Positions 44,094-55,278 of a DNA stretch of 64,000 nt are shown in pieces. The first letter of the stretch is position 1; every line of letters starts with the position of its first letter. The stretch spans positions 1 through 64,000 of the forward strand of contig JAUCBJ010007063.1 of the NCBI GenBank assembly GCA_032718475.1, written 5' to 3'. The notes beneath the pieces are model-generated. The model did no database searches. It had not been told where the DNA came from and saw only the letters and a program-made list of their open reading frames with translations. Source of the DNA: Nemertoderma westbladi. Its lineage: Eukaryota > Xenacoelomorpha > Nemertodermatida > Nemertodermatidae. The position numbers and the translations under genes are program-made.

Positions 44094-47000
44094 TATGAGG
44101 GTATAGATCGGCAGAGAGACGCTCATACCTGGTAAAGTATGAGGGTATAGATCGGTGGAGAGACGCTCATAGCTGGTAAAGTATGAGGGTATAGATCGGC
44201 GGAGAGACGCTCATACCTGGTAAAGTATGATGGTATAGATCGGTGGAGAGACGCTCATACCTGGTTCTGTATGAGGGTATAGATTGGTGGAGAGACGCTC
44301 ATAGCTGGTAAAGTATGAGGGTATAGATCGGTGGAGAGACGCTCATACCTGGTAAAGTATGATGGTATAGATCGGTGGAGAGACGCTCATACCTGGTTCT
44401 GTATGAGGGTATAGATCGGTGGAGAGACGCTCATAGCTGGTAAAGTATGAGGGTATAGATCGGTGGAGAGACGCTCATACCTGGTTCTGTATAGATCGGT
44501 GGAGAGACGCTCATAGCTGGTTCTGTATGAGGGTATAGATCGGTGGAGAGACACTCATACCTGGTAAAGTATGAGGGTATAGATCGGTGGAGAGACGCTC
44601 ATACCTGGTAAAGTATGAGGGTATAGATCGGTGGAGAGACACTCATACCTGGTAAAGTATGAGGGTATAGATCGGTGGAGAGACACTCATACATGGTAAA
44701 GTATGAGGGTATAGATCGATGGAGAGACGCTCATACCTGGTAAAGTATGAGGGTATAGATTGGTGGAGAGACGTCATACCTGGTTCTGTATGATGGTATA
44801 GATCGGTGGAGAGACGCTCATACCTGGTTCTGTATGAGGGTACAGATCGGTGGAGAGACGCTCATACCTGGTTCAGTATGAGGGTATAGATCGGTGGGCT
44901 CATACCTGGTTCTGTATGAGGGTATAGATCGGTGGAGAGAAGCTCATACCTGGTTCAGTATGAGTGTATAGATCGGTGGAGAGACGCTCATAGCTGGTAA
45001 AGTATGATGGTATAGATCGGTGGAGAGACGCTCATACCTGGTTTTGTATGAGGGTATAGATCGGTGGAGAGACGCTCATACATGGTTCTGTATGAGGGTA
45101 TAGATCGGTGGAGAGACGCTCATACCTGGTTCTGTATGAGGGTATAGATCGGTGGAGAGACGCTCATACCTGATAAAGTATGAGGGTATAGATCGGTGGA
45201 GAGACGCTCATACCTGGTTCTGTATGAGGGTATAGATCGGTGGAGAGACGCTCATAGCTGGTAAAGTATGAGGGTATAGATCGGTGGAGAGACGCTCATA
45301 GCTGGTAAAGTATGAGGGTATAGATCGGTGGAGAGACGCTCATACCTGGTTCTGTATGAGGGTATAGATCGGTGGAGAGACGCTCATACCTGGTTCTATA
45401 TGAGGGTATAGATCGGTGGAGAGACACTCATAGCTGGTAAAGTATGAGGGTATAGATCGGTGGAGAGACGCTCATAGCTGGTAAAGTATGAGGGTATAGA
45501 TCGGTGGAGAGACGCTCATACCTGGTAAAGTATGATGGTATAGATTGGTGGAGAGACGCTCATACCTGGTTCTGTATGATGGTATAGATCGGTGGAGAGA
45601 CGCTCATACCTGGTAAAGTATGAGGGTATAGATTGGTGGAGAGACGCTCATACCTGGTAAAGTATGAGGGTATAGATTGGTGGAGAGACGCTCATACCTG
45701 GTAAAGTATGAGGGTATAGATCGGTGGAGAGACGCTCATACCTGGTTCTGTATGAGGGTATAGATTGGTGGAGAGACGCTCATACCTGGTTCTGTATGAG
45801 GGTATAGATCGGTGGAGAGACACTCATACCTGGTTCTGTATGATGGTATAGATCGGTGGAGAGACGCTCATACCTGGTAAAGTATGAGGGTATAGATCGG
45901 TGGAGAGACGCTCATACCTGGTAAAGTATGAGGGTATAGATCGGTGGAGAGACGCTCATAGCTGGTAAAGTATGAGGGTATAGATCGGTGGAGAGACGCT
46001 CATAGCTGGTAAATTATGAGGGTATAGATCGGTGGAGAGACGCTCATACCTGGTAAAGTATGAGGGTATAGATTGGTGGAGAGACGCTCATACCTGGTTC
46101 TGTATGAGGGTATAGATCGGTGGAGAGACGCTCATACCTGGTAAAGTATGAGGGTATAGATTGGTGGAGAGACGCTCATACCTGGTTCTGTATGAGGGTA
46201 TAGATCGGTGGAGAGACGCCCATACCTGGTTCTGTATGAGGGTATAGATCGGTGGAGAGACACTCATACCTGGTAAAGTATGAGGGTATAGATTGGTGGA
46301 GAGACGCTCATACCTGGTAAAGTATGAGGGTATAGATCGGTGGAGAGACGCTCATGCCTGGTAAAGTATGAGGGTATAGATCGGTGGAGAGACGCTCATA
46401 GCTGGTAAAGTATGAGGGTATAGATCGTTGGAGAGACGCTCATACCTGGTAAAGTATGAGGGTATAGATCGGTGGAGAGACGCTCATAGCTGGTAAAGTA
46501 TGAGGGTATAGATCGGTGGAGAGACGCTCATAGCTGGTAAAGTATGAGGGTATACATCGGTGGAGAGACGCTCATACCTGGTAAAGTATGAGGGTATAGA
46601 TTGGTGGAGAGACGCTCATACCTGGTTCTGTATGAGGGTATAGATCGGTGGAGAGACGCTCATACCTGGTTCTAGTATGAGGGTATAGATCGGTGGAGAG
46701 ACGCCCATACCTGGTTCTGTATGAGGGTATAGATCGGTGGAGAGACACTCATACCTGGTAAAGTATGAGGGTATAGATCGGTGGAGAGACGCTCATACCT
46801 GGTAAAGTATGAGGGTATAGATCGGTGGAGAGACGCTCATACCTGGTTCTGTATGAGGGTATAGATCGGTGGAGAGACGCTCATAGCTGGTAAAGTATGA
46901 GGGTATAGATTGGTGGTGAGACGCTCATAGCTGGTAAAGTATGAGGGTATAGATCGGTGGAGAGACGCTCATACCTGGTAAAGTATGAGGGTATAGATCG

Positions 47001-50000
47001 GTGGAGAGACGCTCATACCTGGTAAAGTATGAGGGTATAGATCGGTGGGGAGACGCTCATACCTGGTAAAGTATGAGGGTATAGATCGGTGGAGAGACGC
47101 TCATACCTGGTAAAGTATGAGGGTATAGATTGGTGGAGAGACGCTCATACCTGGTTCTGTATGAGGGTATAGATCGGTGGAGAGACGCTCATACCTGGTA
47201 AAGTATGTGGGTATAGATCGGTGGAGAGACGCTCATACCTGGTTCTGTATGAGGGTATAGATCGGTGGAGAGACACTCATACCTGGTTCTGTATGAGGGT
47301 ATAGATCGGTGGAGAGACGCTCATACCTGGTAAAGTATGATGGTATAGATCGGTGGAGAGACGCTCATACCTGGTAAAGTATGAGGGTATAGATCGGTGG
47401 AGAGACGCTCATACCTGGTTCTGTATGAGGGTATAGATCGGTGGAGAGACGCTCATACCTGGTAAAGTATGAGGGTATAGATCGGTGGAGAGACGCTCAT
47501 ACCTGGTTCTGTATGAGGGTATAGATCGGTGGAGAGACGCTCATACCTGGTAAAGTATGTGGGTATAGATCGGTGGAGAGACGCTCATACCTGGTTCTGT
47601 ATGAGGGTATAGATCGGTGGAGAGACACTCATACCTGGTTCTGTATGATGGTATAGATCGGTGGAGAGACGCTCATACCTGGTAAAGTATGTGGGTATAG
47701 ATCGGTGGAGAGACGCTCATACCTGGTAAAGTATGAGGGTATAGATTGGTGGAGAGACGCTCATACCTGGTAAAGTATGAGGGTATAGATCGGTGGAGAG
47801 ACGCTCATACCTGGTAAAGTATGAGGGTATAGATCGGTGGAGAGACGCTCATACCTGGTAAAGTATGAGGGTATAGATCGGTGGAGAGACGCTCATACCT
47901 GGTAAAGTATGTGGGTATAGATCGGTGGAGAGACGCTCATACCTGGTTCTGTATGAGGGTATAGATCGGTGGAGAGACGCTCATACCTGGTAAAGTATGT
48001 GGGTATAGATCGGTGGAGAGACGCTCATACCTGGTTCTGTATGAGGGTATAGATCGGTGGAGAGACACTCATACCTGGTTCTGTATGATGGTATAGATCG
48101 GTGGAGAGACGCTCATACCTGGTAAAGTATGTGGGTATAGATCGGTGGAGAGACGCTCATACCTGGTTCTGTATGATGGTATAGATCGGTGGAGAGACGC
48201 TCATACCTGGTAAAGTATGTGGGTATAGATCGGTGGAGAGACGCTCATACCTGGTTCTGTATGAGGGTATAGATCGGTGGAGAGACGCTCATACCTGGTA
48301 AAGTATGTGGGTATAGATCGGTGGAGAGACGCTCATACCTGGTTCTGTATGAGGGTATAGATCGGTGGAGAGACACTCATACCTGGTTCTGTATGATGGT
48401 ATAGATCGGTGGAGAGACGCTCATACCTGGTAAAGTATGTGGGTATAGATCGGTGGAGAGACGCTCATACCTGGTTCTGTATGAGGGTATAGATCGGTGG
48501 AGAGACACTCATACCTGGTTCTGTATGATGGTATAGATCGGTGGAGAGACGTTCATACCTGGTAAAGTATGAGGGTATAGATCGGCGGAGAGACGCTCAT
48601 ACCTGGTTCTGTATGAGGGTATAGATCGGTGGAGAGACGCTCATACCTGGTAAAGTATGTGGGTATAGATCGGTGGAGAGACGCTCATACCTGGTTCTGT
48701 ATGAGGGTATAGATCGGTGGAGAGACACTCATACCTGGTTCTGTATGATGGTATAGATCGGTGGAGAGACGCTCATACCTGGTAAAGTATGTGGGTATAG
48801 ATTGGTGGAGAGACGCTCATACCTGGTTCTGTATGAGGGTATAGATCGGTGGAGAGACGCTCATACCTGGTAAAGTATGAGGGTATAGATCGGTGGAGAG
48901 ACGCTCATACCTGGTTCTGTATGAGGGTATAGATCGGTGGAGAGACGCTCATACCTGGTAAAGTATGAGGGTATAGATCGGTGGAGAGACGCTCATACCT
49001 GGTTCTGTATGAGGGTATAGATCGGTGGAGAGACGCTCATACCTGGTAAAGTATGATGGTATAGATCGGTGGAGAGACGCTCATAGCTGGTAAAGTATGA
49101 GGGTATAGATCGGTGGAGAGACGCTCATACCTGGTAAAGTATGAGGGTATAGATCGGTGGAGAGACGCTCATACCTGGTTCTGTATGAGGGTATAGATCG
49201 GTGGAGAGATGCTCATACCTGGTAAAGTATGAGGGTATAGATCGGTGGAGAGACGCTCATAGCTGGTAAAGTATGTGCGTATAGATCGGTGGAGAGACGC
49301 TCATACCTGGTTCTGTATGAGGGTATAGATCGGTGGAGAGACGCCCATACCTGGTAAAGTATGATGGTATAGATCGGTGGAGAGACGCTCATAGCTGGTA
49401 AAGTATGTGGGTATAGATCGGTGGAGAGACGCTCATAGCTGGTAAAGTATGTGGGTATAGATCGGTGGAGAGACGCTCATACCTGGTTCTGTATGATGGT
49501 ATAGATCGGTGGAGAGACGCTCATACCTGGTAAAGTATGAGGGTATAGATCGGTGGAGAGACGCTCATAGCTGGTAAAGTATGTGGGTATAGATCGGTGG
49601 AGAGACGCTCATACCTGGTTCTGTATGAGGGTATAGATCGGTGGAGAGACGCTCATACCTGGTAAAGTATGAGGGTATAGATCGGTGGAGAGACGCTCAT
49701 AGCTGGTAAAGTATGTGGGTATAGATCGGTGGAGAGACGCTCATACCTGGTTCTGTATGAGGGTATAGATCGGTGGAGAGACGCTCATACTTGGTAAAGT
49801 ATGATGTTATAGATCGGTGGAGAGACGCTCATAGCTGGTAAAGTATGAGGGTATAGATCGGTGGAGAGACGCTCATACCTGGTTCTGTATGAGGGTATAG
49901 ATCGGTGGAGAGACGCTCATACCTGGTAAAGTATGAGGGTATAGATCGGTGGAGAGACGCTCATAGCTGGTAAAGTATGTGGGTATAGATCGGTGGAGAG

Positions 50001-53000
50001 ACGCTCATACCTGGTTCTGTATGAGGGTATAGATCGGTGGAGAGACGCCCATACCTGGTAAAGTATGATGGTATAGATCGGTGGAGAGACGCTCATAGCT
50101 GGTAAAGTATGTGGGTATAGATCGGTGGAGAGACGCTCATAGCTGGTAAAGTATGTGGGTATAGATCGGTGGAGAGACGCTCATACCTGGTTCTGTATGA
50201 TGGTATAGATCGGTGGAGAGACGCTCATACCTGGTAAAGTATGAGGGTATAGATCGGTGGAGAGACGCTCATAGCTGGTAAAGTATGTGGGTATAGATCG
50301 GTGGAGAGACGCTCATAGCTGGTAAAGTATGTGGGTATATATCGGTGGAGAGACGCTCATAGCTGGTAAAGTATGTGGGTATAGATCGGTGGAGAGACGC
50401 TCATACCTGGTTCTGTATGAGGGTATAGATCGGTGGAGAGACACTCATACCTGGTAAAGTATGAGGGTATAGATCGGTGGAGAGACGCTCATACCTGGTT
50501 CTGTATGAGGGTATAGATCGGTGGAGAGAGGCTCATACCTGGTTCTGTATGAGGGTATAGATCGGTGGAGAGACGCCCATACCTGGTTCTGTATGAGGGT
50601 ATAGATCGGTGGAGAGACGCTCATACCTGGTTCTGTATGAGGGTATAGATCGGTGGAGAGACGCTCATACCTGGTTCTGTATGAGGGTATAGATCGGTGG
50701 AGAGACGCTCATACCTGGTAAAGTATTAGGGTATAGATCGGTGGAGAGACGCTCATACCTGGTTCTGTATGAGGGTATAGATCGGTGGAGAGACGCTCAT
50801 ACCTGGTTCTGTATGAGGGTATAGATCGGTGGAGAGACGCTCATACCTGGTTCTGTATGAGGGTATAGATCGGTGGAGAGACACTCATACCTGGTAAAGT
50901 ATGAGGGTATAGATCGGTGGAGAGACACTCATACCTGGTTCTGTATGAGGGTATAGATCGGTGGAGAGACGCTCATACCTGGTTCTGTATGAGGGTATAG
51001 ATCGGTGGAGAGACGCTCATACCTGGTTCTGTATGAGGGTATAGATCGGTGGAGAGACGCTCATACCTGGTTCTGTATGAGGGTATAGATCGGTGGAGAG
51101 ACGCTCATACCTGGTTCTGTATGAGGGTATAGATCGGTGGAGAGACGCTCATACCTGGTAAAGTATTAGGGTATAGATCGGTGGAGAGACGCTCATACCT
51201 GGTTCTGTATGAGGGTATAGATCGGTGGAGAGACGCCCATACCTGGTTCTGTATGAGGGTATAGATCGGTGGAGAGACGCTCATACCTGGTTCTGTATGA
51301 GGGTATAGATCGGTGGAGAGACACTCATACCTGGTAAAGTATGAGGGTATAGATCGGTGGAGAGACACTCATACCTGGTTCTGTATGAGGGTATAGATCG
51401 GTGGAGAGAGGCTCATACCTGGTTCTGTATGAGGGTATAGATCGGTGGAGAGAGGCTCATACCTGGTTCTGTATGAGGGTATAGATCGGTGGAGAGACGC
51501 TCATACCTGGTTCTGTATGAGGGTATAGATCGGTGGAGAGACGCTCATACCTGGTTCTGTATGAGGGTATAGATCGGTGGAGAGACGCTCATACCTGGTT
51601 CTGTATGAGGGTATAGATCGGTGGAGAGACGCTCATACCTGGTAAAGTATGAGGGTATAGATCGGTGGAGAGACGCTCATACCTGGTAAAGTATGAGGGT
51701 ATAGATCGGTGGATAGACGCTCATACTTGGTAAAGTATGAGGGTATAGATCGGTGGAGAGACGCTCATACCTGGTTCTGTATGAGGGTATAGATCGGTGG
51801 AGAGACGCTCATACCTGGTAAAGTATGAGGGTATAGATCGGTGGAGAGACGCTCATACCTGGTTCTGTATGAGGGTATAGATCGGTGGAGAGACGCTCAT
51901 ACCTGGTAAAGTATGAGGGTATAGATCGGTGGAGAGACGCTCATACCTGGTTCTGTATGAGGGTATAGATCGGTGGAGAGAGGCTCATACCTGGTTCTGT
52001 ATGAGGGTATAGATCGGTGGAGAGACGCTCATACCTGGTAAAGTATGAGGGTATAGATCGGTGGAGAGACGCTCATAGCTGGTAAAGTATGAGGGTATAG
52101 ATCGGTGGAGAGATGCTCATAGCTGGTAAAGTATGAGGGTATAGATCGGTGGAGAGACGCTCATACCTGGTTCTGTATGAGGGTATAGATCGGTGGAGAG
52201 AGGCTCATACCTGGTTCTGTATGAGGGTATAGATCGGTGGAGAGACGCTCATACCTGGTAAAGTGTGAGGGTATAGATCGGTGGAGAGACGCTCATAGCT
52301 GGTAAAGTATGTGGGTATAGATCGGTGGAGAGACGCTCATAGCTGGTAAAGTATGTGGGTATAGATCGGTGGAGAGACGCTCATAGCTGGTAAAGTATGT
52401 GGGTATAGATCGGTGGAGAGACGTTCATACCTGGTTCTGTATGAGGGTATAGATCGGTGGAGAGACACTCATACCTGGTAAAGTATGAGGGTATAGATCG
52501 GTGGAGAGACGCTCATAGCTGGTAAAGTATGTGGGTATAGATCGGTGGAGAGACGCTCATAGCTGGTAAAGTATGTGGGTATAGATCGGTGGAGAGACGC
52601 TCATAGCTGGTAAAGTATGTGGGTATAGATCGGTGGAGAGACGCTCATACCTGGTTCTGTATGAGGGTATAGATCGGTGGAGAGACACTCATACCTGGTA
52701 AAGTATGAGGGTATAGATCGGTGGAGAGACGCTCATACCTGGTTCTGTATGAGGGTATAGATCGGTGGAGAGAGGCTCATACCTGGTTCTGTATGAGGGT
52801 ATAGATCGGTGGAGAGAAGCCCATACCTGGTTCTGTATGAGGGTATAGATCGGTGGAGAGACGCTCATACCTGGTTCTGTATGAGGGTATAGATCGGTGG
52901 AGAGACGCTCATACCTGGTTCTGTATGAGGGTATAGATCGGTGGAGAGACGCTCATACCTGGTAAAGTATGAGGGTATAGATCGGTGGAGAGACGCTCAT

Positions 53001-54827
53001 ACCTGGTTCTGTATGAGGGTATAGATCGGTGGAGAGACGCTCATACCTGGTTCTGTATGAGGGTATAGATCGGTGGAGAGACGCTCATGCCTGGTTCTGT
53101 ATGAGGGTATAGATCGGTGGAGAGACGCTCATACCTGGTAAAGTAGGAGGGTATAGATCGGTGGAGAGACGCTCATACCTGGTTCTGTATGAGGGTATAG
53201 ATCGGTGGAGAGACGCTCATACCTGGTAAAGTATGAGGGTATAGATCGGTGGAGAGACGCTCATACCTGGTTCTGTATGAGGGTATAGATCGGTGGAGAG
53301 ACGCTCATACCTGGTAAAGTATGAGGGTATAGATCGGTGGAGAGACGCTCATACCTGGTTCTGTATGAGGGTATAGATCGGTGGAGAGAGGCTCATACCT
53401 GGTTCTGTATGAGGGTATAGATCGGTGGAGAGACGCTCATACCTGGTAAAGTATGAGGGTATAGATCGGTGGAGAGACGCTCATACCTGGTTCTGTATGA
53501 GGGTATAGATCGGTGGAGAGACGCTCATAGCTGGTAAAGTATGAGGGTATAGATCGGTGGTGAGACGCTCATAGCTGGTAAAGTATGAGGGTATAGATCG
53601 GTGGAGAGACGCTCATACCTGGTAAAGTATGAGGGTATAGATCTGTGGAGAGACGCTCATACCTGGTAAAGTATGAGGGTATAGATCGGTGGGGAGACGC
53701 TCATACCTGGTAAAGTATGAGGGTATAGATCGGTGGAGAGACGCTCATACCTGGTAAAGTATGAGGGTATAGATTGGTGGAGAGACGCTCATACCTGGTT
53801 CTGTATGAGGGTATAGATCGGTGGAGAGACGCTCATACCTGGTAAAGTATGTGGGTATAGATCGGTGGAGAGACGCTCATACCTGGTTCTGTATGAGGGT
53901 ATAGATCGGTGGAGAGACACTCATACCTGGTTCTGTATGAGGGTATAGATCGGTGGAGAGACGCTCATACCTGGTAAAGTATGATGGTATAGATCGGTGG
54001 AGAGACGCTCATACCTGGTAAAGTATGAGGGTATAGATTGGTGGAGAGACGCTCATACCTGGTTCTGTATGAGGGTATAGATCGGTGGAGAGACGCTCAT
54101 ACCTGGTAAAGTATGATGGTATAGATCGGTGGAGAGACGCTCATACCTGGTTCTGTATGAGGGTATAGATCGGTGGAGAGACGCTCATACCTGGTAAAGT
54201 ATGTGGGTATAGATCGGTGGAGAGACGCTCATACCTGGTTCTGTATGAGGGTATAGATCGGTGGAGAGACACTCATACCTGGTTCTGTATGATGGTATAG
54301 ATCGGTGGAGAGACGCTCATACCTGGTAAAGTATGTGGGTATAGATCGGTGGAGAGACGCTCATACCTGGTAAAGTATGAGGGTATAGATTGGTGGAGAG
54401 ACGCTCATACCTGGTAAAGTATGAGGGTATAGATCGGTGGAGAGACGCTCATACCTGGTAAAGTATGAGGGTATAGATTGGTGGAGAGACGCTCATACCT
54501 GGTAAAGTATGAGGGTATAGATCGGTGGAGAGACGCTCATACCTGGTAAAGTATGTGGGTATAGATCGGTGGAGAGACGCTCATACCTGGTAAAGTATGA
54601 GGGTATAGATCGGTGGAGAGACGCTCATACCTGGTAAAGTATGTGGGTATAGATCGGTGGAGAGACGCTCATACCTGGTTCTGTATGAGGGTATAGATCG
54701 GTGGAGAGACACTCATACCTGGTTCTGTATGATGGTATAGATCGGTGGAGAGACGCTCATACCTGGTAAAGTATGTGGGTATAGATCGGTGGAGAGACGC
54801 TCATACCTGGTTCTGTATGATGGTATA
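44094..54827. repeat. Satellite 2 (44-bp unit), left part
   Basis: About 244 head-to-tail copies of a 44-bp unit: TATGAGGGTATAGATCGGTG, GAGAGACGCTCATACCTGGT, then TCTG or AAAG. The last four bases define two main subtypes. Other recurrent variants are TATG(A/T)(G/T)GG, GA(C/T)GGTGG, GACACTCAT and CATAGCTGG. Units with indels cluster at the left edge: 8 bp missing near 44490, one base missing near 44773, six missing near 44898. The array is cut mid-unit at 54827 by the Ty3/gypsy element. Confidence 0.97.
54823..54827. mobile_element. Target-site duplication GTATA, left
   Basis: GTATA precedes the 5' LTR and recurs at 60294-60298 after the 3' LTR. Removing the element and one copy restores a normal satellite unit (ATGATGGTATAGATCGG). 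Confidence 0.92.
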
Positions 54828-55159
54828 TGGAGTATCCCGGACATTATCTACCACCATTACTTATTATATTATAATTGGTGTTAATCGGTGTATTGGTGCT
54901 GGGTTGTTATTTTATATGAGATAACCTACGCGTAGCTACTATAACAATCTACGTGTAGCTGCTAGAATACATATATAGGGTACTGACTCTGGTACATTCA
55001 AACTTTGCTGCATTGTGCAGTTGTGCCCTATACAGCCATAACAGTACTGCAGTATACAGCTGCAGTACCGGTATGCTTTACCAATATTACTTTATTACAA
55101 TCTACACACTGGCGTTCTTTTTACTCTTAATATTATTATGTAAAGTTAAGAACGATACA
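54828..55159 (+). repeat. Ty3/gypsy 5' LTR, 332 bp
   Basis: Starts TGGAGTATCCCGG and ends GAACGATACA. TATATA at 54972-54977 is a candidate core promoter. Upstream are two 12-bp near-repeats, CTACGCGTAGCT (54926-54937) and CTACGTGTAGCT (54949-54960), the first containing a perfect palindrome, possibly regulator sites. Confidence 0.95.
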
Positions 55160-55177
55160 TGGCGCAGTTATATTTCG
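55160..55177 (+). other. Ty3/gypsy primer-binding site
   Basis: TGGCGCAGTTATATTTCG begins at the base after the 5' LTR. The TGG start is complementary to the universal tRNA 3' CCA. Which tRNA primes cannot be decided from the window. Confidence 0.7.
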
Positions 55178-55278
55178 GTAGCGACGTTCGCTAGCTGGAA
55201 CCTATGATACGGAACTCAACACTGCAACCGGTAGGCCTACACGGATAGGGGTACCGGTACCGGCGGTTGGATTACACA

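Noticed and set aside
35402-44126. Minus-strand open frames of 400-1,436 codons with MATPSYTHHTTPFSHS-type repeats
   Set aside because: They are the 59-bp satellite read in frames that happen to lack stops. Overlapping frames are equally open, there is no start context, and the peptide is only the repeat.
51105-51368. 87-codon minus-strand frames in satellite 2 (also 62516-62779 and 62868-63131)
   Set aside because: These are repeat-derived stretches between chance stop-bearing units, with no independent coding evidence.
55013-55207. 64-codon hydrophobic frame overlapping the Ty3/gypsy 5' LTR and leader
   Set aside because: It spans the LTR/primer-binding-site boundary, so it cannot be a separate host gene. 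It most likely is chance.
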